Assembly (NCBI GenBank): GCA_040380145.1 | Contig: JBEIJQ010000081.1 | Coordinates: 1-13,579 of the forward strand | DNA length: 13,579 bases | DNA from: JBEIJQ01 sp040380145 | GTDB taxonomy: Bacteria; Bacteroidota; Bacteroidia; Chitinophagales; Saprospiraceae | Reading direction: 5' to 3' | Part shown: positions 6,108-13,579 of the stretch, piece after piece | Numbering within the stretch: the stretch's first letter is position 1 | Layout: each line of letters opens with the position of its first letter | Translations under genes and position numbers: made by a program | The notes under the pieces: model-generated | What the model was told of the DNA's origin: nothing | Seen by the model: the letters and a program-made list of their open reading frames with translations, nothing else | Databases searched by the model: none

Positions 6108-8567
6108 ATGAAACGAATTTTCGCCGCCCTGCTGTTTTCACTGATCACCACCACCTTGCTCAACGCCCAGCGCACGGGCGCCATTGCGGGCGTGGTGCGC
6201 GATGCAGATACCCAGGAAAGCCTCCCGGGGGCTGTCGTCCAAGTTGAGGGCTTGTCGGTGGACGGCGCTCCGCTGGCCGTGGTCACCGACGAAGAAGGGC
6301 GCTACCGACTGGCCGACATCCCCGCCGGCAGCTACAATGTGCGCGCCGAAATGGTGGGATATGAGCCTTTGGTCAAGTTCAACCTCGTGGTGACTTCGGG
6401 CAACGACAATTTCGTGACCTTTGAATTGCGCGGGGCGGCGGGCAACGAGCTCGAGGAAGTCCGGGTCGTGGTGAGCCGGTCGGTTTCCGTGGCCACGATG
6501 GAATCGCCCAATTCGGTGCAGAACCTCACCGCGGAGGAAATCCGCACCAATCCGGGCGGCAATTTCGACATCTCGCGCGTGGTGCAGGCCCTACCCGGCG
6601 TGGGCGGCACGGGCGGTTCGGTGGGCGGTTTCCGCAACGACATCATCATCCGCGGCGGAGGGCCCAACGAAAACGTCTATTATCTGGACGGCATCGAGGT
6701 GCCGGTCATCAACCACTTTTCTACCCAGGGCAGCGCCGGCGGCCCCTCGGGCATCCTCAACGTGTCGTTCATCGAAGACGCCACGCTCAATTCATCGAGT
6801 TTCCATGCCCGCTACGACAACGCGCTGTCTTCCGTGCTGCAGGTCCGCCAGCGCGAGGGCAATCCCGACCGGTTGCAGGGCAACGTCCGCCTGAGCGGCA
6901 CCGAACTGGCCGCCACGCTGGAAGGTCCCTTGGCCAAAAAAGTCACTTTTTTGGCCTCCGCGCGCCGCTCCTACCTGCAGTTTCTCTTCAAGCTCATCGA
7001 CCTGCCGATCCGCCCGAATTATTGGGATTTCCAATACAAAGTGACTTGGAAATTGGGTCCCAAGACCACCCTGAACGCCATCGGATTGGGCGCCATCGAC
7101 GAATTCGGTTTCGGCGTCCCCCGCGAAAGTTCCCCCGAAAAAGAATACATCCTGCGGTCGGTGCCCAGCATCAACCAATGGAACTACACCGTCGGGTTCG
7201 GCCTGCGCCACCTGATCGGGGACGGCTACCTCAATGTGGCGCTGAGCCGCAACATGTTCGAAAACCGCCTCGACAAGTTTGCCGACGGACGCGAGGGCGA
7301 CGAAAGTTTCCGCACCCTGCGCACCCGTTCCCAAGAGATCGAAAACAAGCTGCGGGCTGAAATCGTGCAGGTCCGCGGCGATTGGAAGTTTACCTACGGC
7401 CTGATGGCCCAATATGTCAAATACAACAACGAGACCTACAACCGTATCCGCCCCGGCATCGTGGATTCGGCAGGCAATGTGGTCCAGCCGGAGATCGCCG
7501 TCAACTTCGGCACCGACGTGGATTTCTTCCGCTTCGGCCTCTTCGGCCAGGTCTCGCGGACATTCTTCGACCGCTTGGATGTGTCGGTGGGACTGCGCAC
7601 CGACATGAACACTTTCACCGAAACGGGGATGAACCCCCTGCGCACGCTTTCGCCGCGCGCGGCCGTCGGACTGCGGCTTTCCGACCGTTGGAGCCTGAAC
7701 TCTTCGGTGGGCCTTTACTACAAGATGCCGATCTATCCGGTGCTGGGTTACCGCGACGCCTTCGGGCGATTGGCCAATGTGGCCAACGACTACTCGCGGG
7801 CCCTCCATTGCGTGTTGGGGGCGGAGTTCCGGCCCACGGCCACTTCGCGCGTGACGCTCGAAGGCTTCTACAAGCAGTACAGCCAATATCCCGTATCGTT
7901 GCGCGACAGCATTTCGCTGGCCAATATGGGCGGTGATTTCGGCATCATCGGCAACGAGGCCGTTTCCACGGTGGGCAAGGGCCGGGCGTACGGGTTCGAA
8001 CTTTTTTACCAGCAAAAACTCACCAAAAACCTGTTCGCCGTTCTTTCCTACACCTTTTTCCATAGCCAGTTCACGGGTTTCGATACGGATCGCTACATCG
8101 CTTCGGCTTGGGACAACCGCCATTTGGTCTCGGCGATTTTCGGTTACAAGTTCAAGCGCAACTGGGAGATCGGCCTGAAGTACCGCTTCCAGGGCGGTGC
8201 GCCGTTCACGCCGTTCGATCTGGAAGCCTCGCAGCGCAACTACGCCACCCTCGGCACCGGACTGCTCGACTATGGCCAGCTCAATTCCCAACGGCTTTCC
8301 GCCTTTCAGCAGTTGGACATCCGGGTGGACAAAAAATGGAACTTCAAGCGCTTCACGCTCGATCTCTACCTGGATCTTTCCAACGCGACTTTGGCCCAAA
8401 ACCCGTCCTATCCCAAATATACTTTCCAGCGCAACGCCGACAACACCGGCTGGGCCACCTCCGACGGCCTGCCCTTGGCCTCAGACGGCTCCAACGCCGT
8501 TCCCGTCATCCTCGACGACCGCAGCGGAACCTTGATCCCCACCATCGGCTTCATTCTCGAATTTTGA
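6108..8567 (+). CDS. TonB-dependent outer-membrane receptor with carboxypeptidase-regulatory-like domain
   Basis: An 819-residue outer-membrane receptor that would import a ligand using energy passed by TonB-ExbBD. In order: signal peptide (1-20, ending L-L-N-A before Q), a carboxypeptidase-regulatory-like Ig-type domain (about 24-108, with G-V-V-R-D-A-D-T and D-E-E-G-R-Y-R-L), a possible TonB-box-like stretch L-E-E-V-R-V-V-V (115-122), the plug (about 125-235, with I-I-I-R-G-G-G-P-N-E-N-V-Y-Y-L-D-G-I-E-V-P), and a 22-strand-type barrel to the end. The last residue is Phe, as expected for a BAM-recognised barrel. There is no SusD partner next to it, so it is probably not a SusC-type glycan importer; the ligand is not deducible. 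The start at the ATG at 6108 is set by the signal peptide; the open frame runs upstream to 5793 without meaning. The neighbours are an esterase upstream and another outer-membrane protein downstream. Confidence 0.93.
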   Translation: MKRIFAALLFSLITTTLLNAQRTGAIAGVVRDADTQESLPGAVVQVEGLSVDGAPLAVVTDEEGRYRLADIPAGSYNVRAEMVGYEPLVKFNLVVTSGNDNFVTFELRGAAGNELEEVRVVVSRSVSVATMESPNSVQNLTAEEIRTNPGGNFDISRVVQALPGVGGTGGSVGGFRNDIIIRGGGPNENVYYLDGIEVPVINHFSTQGSAGGPSGILNVSFIEDATLNSSSFHARYDNALSSVLQVRQREGNPDRLQGNVRLSGTELAATLEGPLAKKVTFLASARRSYLQFLFKLIDLPIRPNYWDFQYKVTWKLGPKTTLNAIGLGAIDEFGFGVPRESSPEKEYILRSVPSINQWNYTVGFGLRHLIGDGYLNVALSRNMFENRLDKFADGREGDESFRTLRTRSQEIENKLRAEIVQVRGDWKFTYGLMAQYVKYNNETYNRIRPGIVDSAGNVVQPEIAVNFGTDVDFFRFGLFGQVSRTFFDRLDVSVGLRTDMNTFTETGMNPLRTLSPRAAVGLRLSDRWSLNSSVGLYYKMPIYPVLGYRDAFGRLANVANDYSRALHCVLGAEFRPTATSRVTLEGFYKQYSQYPVSLRDSISLANMGGDFGIIGNEAVSTVGKGRAYGFELFYQQKLTKNLFAVLSYTFFHSQFTGFDTDRYIASAWDNRHLVSAIFGYKFKRNWEIGLKYRFQGGAPFTPFDLEASQRNYATLGTGLLDYGQLNSQRLSAFQQLDIRVDKKWNFKRFTLDLYLDLSNATLAQNPSYPKYTFQRNADNTGWATSDGLPLASDGSNAVPVILDDRSGTLIPTIGFILEF

Positions 8568-8594
8568 TCGGGGCGGGTTCCAGTTGTTTTTTTT

Positions 8595-8629
8595 CCATTT
8601 TTTTCGAAAAATTTTTTTTAAAAAAATGG
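8595..8629 (+). terminator. AT-rich hairpin after the TonB-dependent receptor gene
   Basis: A perfect 10-bp stem CCATTTTTTT (8595-8604) pairs with AAAAAAATGG (8620-8629). The 15-base loop is itself AT-rich, with runs of A then T, and a G-run and A-run follow. It begins 27 bases after the receptor stop. Only the three outermost bp include GC, so it is a weak terminator by energy, but its position fits. Confidence 0.45.
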
Positions 8630-8740
8630 GGGAAAAAAATCTCATCCGTGTCTAGGTAATTGCGTCGTGCGGAAAAATTTCCCTCGGCGAAATCACCAAT
8701 GCAATCGCTTGAAACGATTTTGGGCCGTCACGGCAAAACG

Positions 8741-11269
8741 ATGATGAACACCAAGCATTTTTTCGTCTTTCTTTTTCTTTTTTGTGGCCTTCCCTTTTTG
8801 GTCACGGGACAAAAAACCCGCATCGAGGGCCGCGTGTTCGATGCCAAGACGGGCGAGGGCATTCCCTTTGTGACGCTGCAGTTGAAGGGCACCGGTTATT
8901 TCAACGAAACGGATCCCGACGGTCAGTTCACGATCGAGACCGATCGGCAGGACGCCACGGTGCTGACCGTTTCCTACATCGGCTACGAAGAGCAGGAAGT
9001 GCCGATCCAGGTCGGGCAGCTCAACCAGATCAAGATCGCCTTGACGGCCACCGAGCAGACCTTGAAAGTCATCGAGGTGTTCGCCGAGGGGCGCCCGCGC
9101 AAGGACACTGCGGCCATCACCTTGTATCGGCGGGTAGTGGCGGCCAAGCCGCGCAACAACCTGGAGGATGTCCTCAAGCGTTATACATTGGAAAACTATG
9201 TGAAAGCGCAATTCGATCTGTACAATGTGGACATCGACGAACTCCGCAACAAGAAACTGCTCCGCGATTTCGATTTCGTGTTCGAGAACGCCGACACGCT
9301 CGCCGACGGCACGGTGGTGCTGCCGGCCCTGTTGCGGGAGACGCTATCCGAGATTTACTATGAGCGGGAGCCTGAACGGCGCAAAGAAAAAGTCCTTGCC
9401 GACCGTTTTTCGGGCATCCCCAACGTGAGCGTGGGCGAACTGGTGGATTTCACTTTCGACGACATCAACATCTACGACGACTTGGTCGTCATCAGCGGAA
9501 AGCCCTTTATCAGTCCGTTTTCCGGACAGGCCTTGGCCACCTACCGCTATTATCTGGACGACTCCACGGTGGTGGACGGCCGCAAGCAATATCTCCTGCG
9601 CTTTTTCCCCAAGGCCAAGGGCGATGCCGCCTTCAGCGGATTTGCTTGGATCGAAGACTCGGATGCCGCCATCCAGTACGTGGAATTGAGCGTGGACGAC
9701 CGGGCCAACCTCAACTTCGTGAACGATTTCAGCGTCAAGCAGACTTTTTCCCGCATGGCCGACGGTCGCTGGTTCAAGACCAAGGAGTCCATGTTCGTGG
9801 CCCTCAACCTGTTGAAAAACAAAAACAAGGGCAGTCTGCGCATTCTCAAGACCTCCAGCCGCGACAAGATCAAGATCGACGAGCCCATCGACGAGGCGGT
9901 TTTCGGCGGCGACCCATTGGAGCGCACGCCCGATGCCGCCCAAAAAGACGAAGCCTACTGGAAGTCGGTCCGCCACGAGGAATTGAGCCGGACCGAGCGG
10001 CAGATCTACCACACGGTGGATACCTTGAAATCCACGCGGACCTACAAGACCTACGAATGGCTGGGCTATTTGGGCACTACGGCCAACTTTCGGTTGGGCA
10101 TCGTTGAATTGGGCCGTTTTTACAAATTTTTCTCTTGGAACTCCATCGAAGGTCTGCGGTTCCGCTTGGGCGGTCGCACCACGATCCGCTTGAGCAAGTA
10201 CTTCCAGTTCATGGGCTATGCCGCCTACGGCACCCGCGACGAAGAGTGGAAGTACCACGCCGCTTTCCGGACGCACCTGCCGCGCGTGAACGAGCGCAGG
10301 CACTTCCTCACGCTGGAGTATCGGTACGATTTCTCGCAGCTTTCGCAGGAAGAGGTGTTGTTGACGCACGACAACATCGCCACCTCTATTTTCCGCAAGC
10401 CGGGCCAACCGCTGACCCGCATTCTGAAGGATCGCACCGCTTCCATCATGTACGAGCGCGACTGGCTTCGGTCGATCCGACAGACCCTCTACCTGCAGCA
10501 CCGCACTTTCTATAGCATCCCGGGCACTTTCGAGTTCACCCGCACCGAGGGCGGCAACACCGTGCCGGTGCAGCAGTTCACCACGGCGGAGGCCAAGATC
10601 AAGACGCAGATAGGCGGACAGAAATTTTTCGAGACCAACTTCGACCGCTACCAGATCACCTTCGACAAGCCCATGCTCACGCTTGAATACACCCTCGGCG
10701 TGCCGGGCGTTTTCGGCAGCGAGTACAGTTACCAGAAACTGGAATTGGAACTGTCGCAACGTTTGCCGAGCGCCGTGGGCAAAACCAATTACAACCTTTT
10801 CTGGGGACGGATCTTCGGCGATACGCCTTATCCCCTCAAATTTATTCCCAAGGGCAACAACTCCTTTTTGTTCAACAAGTTTTCTTACAACATGATGAAC
10901 GAATTCGAGTTTGTGATGGACGAATACGCGGGTCTGTGGGTGGAGCACCATTTCGAAGGGTTGCTGTTCAACCGGATCCCCTTGCTGCGCAAGCTGAAAT
11001 TGCGGGAAGTGGCGCAGGCCCGTGTGTTGGCCGGGCGGCTCAACGGACCTAGGCAGCTCATTGACCTGCCGGCACAGACCAGCGGGCTGCCCAATTCTTT
11101 CACGATGTACGATCTGGCCAAGCCGGGCGGAATCTACGCCGAGGTGGGGGTGGGCATCGAGAACATCTTCAAACTGTTCCGCGTGGATGTCCTTTGGCGC
11201 CTGACCCAACGCGATCGGCCGGATGTGACCGGGTGGAGCATCCGGGTGGCCATGCAACCTTCCTTTTGA
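8741..11269 (+). CDS. DUF5686 outer-membrane protein with carboxypeptidase-regulatory-like domain
   Basis: An 842-residue protein with a signal peptide (about 1-23, a Phe/Leu-rich core ending V-T-G before Q), a carboxypeptidase-regulatory-like beta domain (about 26-103, with G-R-V-F-D-A-K-T-G-E-G-I-P-F and the S-Y-I-G-Y motif), then a DUF5686 region to the end (start near D-T-A-A-I-T-L-Y-R-R-V-V-A-A). The C-terminal half has the alternating, aromatic-rich pattern of outer-membrane beta-strands and ends in Phe. DUF5686 proteins are widespread in Bacteroidota and have no established function. The start is one of two tandem ATGs (8741 or 8744); a TTG at 8660 in the same frame would put 27 residues before the signal peptide and is rejected. 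The next gene starts 22 bases after its stop, so they are probably co-transcribed. The preceding receptor gene shares the same kind of N-terminal domain. Confidence 0.88.
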   Translation: MMNTKHFFVFLFLFCGLPFLVTGQKTRIEGRVFDAKTGEGIPFVTLQLKGTGYFNETDPDGQFTIETDRQDATVLTVSYIGYEEQEVPIQVGQLNQIKIALTATEQTLKVIEVFAEGRPRKDTAAITLYRRVVAAKPRNNLEDVLKRYTLENYVKAQFDLYNVDIDELRNKKLLRDFDFVFENADTLADGTVVLPALLRETLSEIYYEREPERRKEKVLADRFSGIPNVSVGELVDFTFDDINIYDDLVVISGKPFISPFSGQALATYRYYLDDSTVVDGRKQYLLRFFPKAKGDAAFSGFAWIEDSDAAIQYVELSVDDRANLNFVNDFSVKQTFSRMADGRWFKTKESMFVALNLLKNKNKGSLRILKTSSRDKIKIDEPIDEAVFGGDPLERTPDAAQKDEAYWKSVRHEELSRTERQIYHTVDTLKSTRTYKTYEWLGYLGTTANFRLGIVELGRFYKFFSWNSIEGLRFRLGGRTTIRLSKYFQFMGYAAYGTRDEEWKYHAAFRTHLPRVNERRHFLTLEYRYDFSQLSQEEVLLTHDNIATSIFRKPGQPLTRILKDRTASIMYERDWLRSIRQTLYLQHRTFYSIPGTFEFTRTEGGNTVPVQQFTTAEAKIKTQIGGQKFFETNFDRYQITFDKPMLTLEYTLGVPGVFGSEYSYQKLELELSQRLPSAVGKTNYNLFWGRIFGDTPYPLKFIPKGNNSFLFNKFSYNMMNEFEFVMDEYAGLWVEHHFEGLLFNRIPLLRKLKLREVAQARVLAGRLNGPRQLIDLPAQTSGLPNSFTMYDLAKPGGIYAEVGVGIENIFKLFRVDVLWRLTQRDRPDVTGWSIRVAMQPSF

Positions 11270-11291
11270 CACGAATTTCCAACAGACGGAT

Positions 11292-12353
11292 ATGGATAAA
11301 AAAAAGATATTCTTCGTCATCGGTTCCATGAACCAGACCACGCAGATGCACGAAATTTCCAAGCATTTGCCCGAGTACGACTGTTATTTCAGCCAGTTTT
11401 TCGGCAACCATCCGATGCTTCGCTTCATGGCCGAACGCGGTTGGATGGACAAGACCATCATGGGCGGCAAATTCCGCCGGGACTCCGATGCCTATTTGGA
11501 AAAGCACGGGCTGAAAAACGATTTTCGGGGCGAGCGCTACGGCAACCGGTACGACTTGGCGGTGCTCTGCAACGACTTGGTGATGCCCGAGATCGTGCGC
11601 GGAACCAAGACCGTTTGGGTCCAAGAAGGCATGATCGATCAGTTCACCACTCTGACCAAAGTGGTCAGGGCGCTGGGCCTTCCCCGCTACATGGCCCGGG
11701 GAACTTCCCTGAACGGCGCTTCCAATATGACCGATGTGCTCTGCGTGGCGTCAGAGGGATACAAAGAACATTTCGTCCGGATGGGCGTGCCCGCGCACAA
11801 GATCCTCGTGACGGGCATCCCCAACTTCGACCACATCGCGCAGTTCAAACAAAATTCCTTCCCGCACCGGGACTACGTGATGGTGGCCACATCCGACATC
11901 CGCGAAACCTTCGGCCGCGAGGACCGGCCGACTTTTCTGCGAAAATGTGCGCAGATCGCCGCGGGCCGTCCCTTGCTCTTCAAACTGCACCCCAACGAAA
12001 ACGTGGAGCGCGCCACGCGGGAGATCCGCGAAAACTGTCCGCCCGATGCCATGGTCTTCACCGAAGGGTCCACCAACGAAATGGTGGCCAACTGTGCGGA
12101 GTTGATCACCCAATGGTCAACGGTGGTATATGTGGGCATTGCCCTCGGTAAGCCCGTGCACTCATGGTTCCCGTTGGACGACCTGCATCGCAAGACCCCT
12201 ATACAAAACGATGGAGACTCCGCCCGCCGAATTGCCGACGTATGCCGTCGATTCCTCGAATTAGACGGGCCGCGCGAGTGCTTCATCGGTCAATACCGGC
12301 CTGATTGGTCCGGTCAGTCCGCCGTCCCGTCGCGCAGCATGACGGCCATTTGA
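11292..12353 (+). CDS. GT-B-fold glycosyltransferase or UDP-GlcNAc 2-epimerase-like protein
   Basis: A 353-residue protein with no signal peptide or membrane segment, so probably cytoplasmic or peripheral. Features seen: a first Rossmann-like strand K-K-I-F-F-V-I-G-S (4-12), V-W-V-Q-E-G-M-I-D (108-116), T-G-I-P-N-F-D (174-180) like the T-G-N-P-x-x-D of epimerase-type enzymes, F-K-L-H-P-N-E (230-236) as in CDP-glycerol glycerophosphotransferases and related polymer transferases, and T-Q-W-S-T-V-V-Y-V-G-I-A-L-G-K-P-V (273-289), the site that binds nucleotide in such folds. Together these suggest a nucleotide-sugar or CDP-alcohol enzyme acting on surface polysaccharide or lipid carbohydrate, but this is inference from short motifs. 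It lies 22 bases after DUF5686 and 25 bases before the OsmC gene. No other polysaccharide genes are in the window, so its substrate is unknown. Confidence 0.6.
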   Translation: MDKKKIFFVIGSMNQTTQMHEISKHLPEYDCYFSQFFGNHPMLRFMAERGWMDKTIMGGKFRRDSDAYLEKHGLKNDFRGERYGNRYDLAVLCNDLVMPEIVRGTKTVWVQEGMIDQFTTLTKVVRALGLPRYMARGTSLNGASNMTDVLCVASEGYKEHFVRMGVPAHKILVTGIPNFDHIAQFKQNSFPHRDYVMVATSDIRETFGREDRPTFLRKCAQIAAGRPLLFKLHPNENVERATREIRENCPPDAMVFTEGSTNEMVANCAELITQWSTVVYVGIALGKPVHSWFPLDDLHRKTPIQNDGDSARRIADVCRRFLELDGPRECFIGQYRPDWSGQSAVPSRSMTAI

Positions 12354-12378
12354 ACTTCCCATCGATAAAACGACCATC

Positions 12379-12792
12379 ATGACGGCAACGATCACTTATC
12401 TCGGCGACCTGCGCACGCAGGCCGAACACATTTCCTCCGGCAGCGGATTGATCACGGACGCCCCGGTGGACAACCACGGAAAAGGCCAGGCGTTTTCCCC
12501 GACCGATCTGGTGGTCGCCGCCCATGCGAGCTGCATGCTCACTCTCATGGGTATAGCTGCCCGTACCCATGGAATCGATATGGATGGCACCCGCGCCGAT
12601 GCCCTCAAAGTAATGGCCGCCGCCCCGCGCCGAATAGCCCGTATCGAGACCGTGATCTTTTTTCCGCCCGAAAAAAACTATTCGTCCAAGGAGCGAGCCA
12701 TTTTGGAAAACGCGGCCCGAACCTGTCCCGTCGCCCTGAGCCTTCATCCCGATGTGGCCCAGGACATCTCATTTGTCTGGCCCGAGCCCTGA
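12379..12792 (+). CDS. OsmC/Ohr family peroxide-detoxification protein
   Basis: A 137-residue member of the OsmC family of cytoplasmic, dimeric, thiol-dependent peroxidases acting on organic hydroperoxides. The two reactive cysteines are present: Cys52 in A-H-A-S-C-M-L-T and Cys116 in A-R-T-C-P-V-A-L-S-L-H-P. The F-S-P-T-D-L-V motif (39-45) and D-A-P-V-D-N (27-32) are also typical, and the length is usual for the OsmC (not Ohr) branch in Bacteroidota. It starts at ATG 12379, 25 bases after the upstream stop, and has no promoter of its own that I can see, so it is likely read from the upstream genes. Peroxide defence next to a putative glycosyltransferase has no obvious mechanistic link. Confidence 0.9.
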   Translation: MTATITYLGDLRTQAEHISSGSGLITDAPVDNHGKGQAFSPTDLVVAAHASCMLTLMGIAARTHGIDMDGTRADALKVMAAAPRRIARIETVIFFPPEKNYSSKERAILENAARTCPVALSLHPDVAQDISFVWPEP

Positions 12793-13103
12793 ACAATTCC
12801 ACATCCCTTGGGTTTATTCTGTAATCGTCTCTTCAAGGAGTACAAATTTGTTTTGTTCTGCGTCTGTACCAACGGATTTTTTGGAAAAAACATTATCTTT
12901 GTATAGCCTAAGGGCATATTTCCGCGATAGCCGGGCAAAAGAGCCCGATGGACCACGGAAACACGAACCGCAACCAAAGTCGAGCGTACTTCTTTTTCGG
13001 AAAATGGTCAAATCGCCATCCGATTTCTCGCACCGGTTGGTTATCCGGTTGTTTTTCTCCTCCGTATTTTTTGCTTTTTTTATTTTTTTTTAATTTTTTT
13101 TTC
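12793..13103. other. 311-base leader and promoter region of the RRM gene
   Basis: This gene-free spacer holds a consensus -7 element (12894-12901), then about 200 bases of potential leader with several inverted repeats: TTTCCG/CGGAAA (12919-12924 with 12956-12961) enclosing CGGGC/GCCCG (12932-12936 with 12943-12947), AAATCG/CGATTT (13010-13015 with 13021-13026) and ACCGG/CCGGT (13032-13036 with 13045-13049). The last 40 bases or so before the ATG are almost all T. No terminator for the upstream OsmC gene is evident. Confidence 0.6.
12894..12901 (+). promoter_or_regulatory. -7 promoter element TATCTTTG of the RRM gene
   Basis: An exact TAnnTTTG match, identical to the element at 209-216. Transcription would begin near 12908, giving a leader of about 195 bases before the ATG at 13104. 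No TTTG is at the preferred distance upstream; a T-run with TTTG at 12880-12883 is too close. Confidence 0.6.
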
Positions 13104-13579
13104 ATGAACATTTTTGTTGCAAAGTTGAATTTCAAGACAGATACCGATCGCTTGAAGTCCATTTTCGAACAGTATGGCGAAGTTTCTTACGCCCGTGTAA
13201 TCACCGACCATGAGACCGGCCGCTCCAAAGGCTTTGGTTTCGTCGAAATGCCCGACGACGAACAAGCGCGTGCAGCCATTGCCGCTCTTGACAACGGAGA
13301 GCTCGACGAAAGCACCATCGTGGTGAAGGAAGCAACTCCCCGCGAAGCTCGTCCGCCCCGTGACAACCAGGGCGGCTACGGCGGTGGCGGCGGCGGTTAC
13401 AACCGTGGCGGTGGCGGCGGCGGTTACAACCGTGGCGGCGGCGGCGGTTACGGCGGCGGCGGCGGCGGCTACAACCGTGGCGGCGGCGGCGGTTACGGCG
13501 GCGGCGGCGGCAGCTACAACCGTGGCGGCGGCGGCGGCGGCGGTTACAACCGCGGCGGCAGCGGCGGCGGCGGTTACGA
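13104..13579 (+). CDS. RRM RNA-binding protein with Gly-Tyr-Asn-Arg repeat tail (partial, 3' end outside window)
   Basis: The frame is open from ATG 13104 to the window edge: 158 complete codons, with no stop. Residues 1 to about 78 form one RNA recognition motif. RNP2 is I-F-V-A-K-L (3-8) and RNP1 is K-G-F-G-F-V-E-M (42-49), with the aromatic RNA-stacking residues F4, F44 and F46; the usual Asn of RNP2 is Lys7 here. From about residue 88 the protein is low-complexity: Gly runs of 5-7 separated by Tyr, with Y-N-R-G-G (RGG-like) five times, ending in the window after a Ser-interrupted Gly run. Bacterial RRM proteins of this type, known from cyanobacteria and Bacteroidota, bind RNA, and cyanobacterial ones respond to cold. 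A role in RNA chaperoning or post-transcriptional control here is inference. The preceding leader and poly-T stretch suggest regulation at the RNA level. Confidence 0.9.
   Translation, partial: MNIFVAKLNFKTDTDRLKSIFEQYGEVSYARVITDHETGRSKGFGFVEMPDDEQARAAIAALDNGELDESTIVVKEATPREARPPRDNQGGYGGGGGGYNRGGGGGGYNRGGGGGYGGGGGGYNRGGGGGYGGGGGSYNRGGGGGGGYNRGGSGGGGY
13367..13579 (+). repeat. GC-rich tandem repeat encoding Gly-Tyr-Asn-Arg tail
   Basis: Imperfect tandem units made of GGC-rich Gly codons, then TAC or TAC-AAC-CGT, run to the window edge. Gly runs vary in length (5, 6 or 7, two interrupted by Ser), which suggests copy changes by slippage of GGC triplets; changes by whole triplets keep the reading frame. 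It may be a difficult region for sequencing and assembly. Confidence 0.85.

Noticed and set aside
4916..6286. A 456-codon minus-strand frame across the esterase and the start of the receptor gene
   Set aside because: It spans two well-supported plus-strand genes and their spacer, and has no recognisable domain or sensible start.
9344..11362. A 672-codon open frame on the minus strand opposite the DUF5686 gene (and a 535-codon one at 6792-8399)
   Set aside because: The translations are His/Arg/Gly-rich with no domain, and they lie opposite genes with clear family identity. Such long antisense frames arise when GC-rich codon use avoids TTA, CTA and TCA in the sense strand.
13367..13579. CRISPR array
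   Set aside because: The repeats are protein-coding GGC-rich units in frame with the RRM domain, without unique spacers of constant length.

Overview
The window looks like chromosomal DNA of a member of the Bacteroidota with GC-rich genes, possibly Saprospiria-like or Chitinophagia-like; the exact lineage cannot be fixed from this sequence. The evidence is a TonB-dependent receptor with an N-terminal carboxypeptidase-regulatory-like domain, a DUF5686 outer-membrane protein with the same kind of domain, a DUF4476 protein, TAnnTTTG-type promoter elements (the Bacteroidota -7 box), no clear Shine-Dalgarno sequences, and AT-rich spacers between GC-rich genes. I see no insertion sequence, CRISPR array, complete tRNA or rRNA, or phage gene. 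It reads as ordinary core and outer-envelope genome rather than an accessory island.

Layout. Positions 1-283 are an AT-rich left edge without a supportable gene. recO (DNA repair) lies on the minus strand at 284-1018, divergent from a stand-alone ECF sigma factor at 1341-1862. The sigma gene ends at a hairpin terminator and is followed by a secreted protein with three DUF4476 repeats (2049-3218). That gene converges on a complete ferritin gene (minus, 3286-3828), and a strong bidirectional hairpin sits between the two stops. Divergent from ferritin is a small two-helix membrane protein with a PH-like soluble half (3991-4452). A 484-base gene-free spacer then holds a 14-bp hairpin and an 8-bp inverted repeat.

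The right half, all on the plus strand, holds an HSL-family alpha/beta hydrolase (4937-5953), a TonB-dependent receptor (6108-8567), a DUF5686 protein (8741-11269), a GT-B or epimerase-like protein (11292-12353) and an OsmC-family thiol peroxidase-like protein (12379-12792). The last three are 22 and 25 bases apart and may be co-transcribed. The window ends inside an RRM RNA-binding protein with a long Gly-Tyr-Asn-Arg repeat tail (13104 onward), preceded by a structured leader of about 200 bases and a poly-T stretch.

How the genes fit together: two outer-membrane beta-barrel genes sit side by side, and iron storage (ferritin) and peroxide defence (OsmC) are present but not in the same operon. 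I find no convincing novel multi-gene system. The items most worth checking are the RRM leader and its repeat tail, the triple DUF4476 architecture with one cysteine pair per repeat, a 13-base promoter core shared by two genes, the uncharacterised GT-B-like gene between DUF5686 and OsmC, and a tRNA T-arm-like hairpin at 3918-3936.
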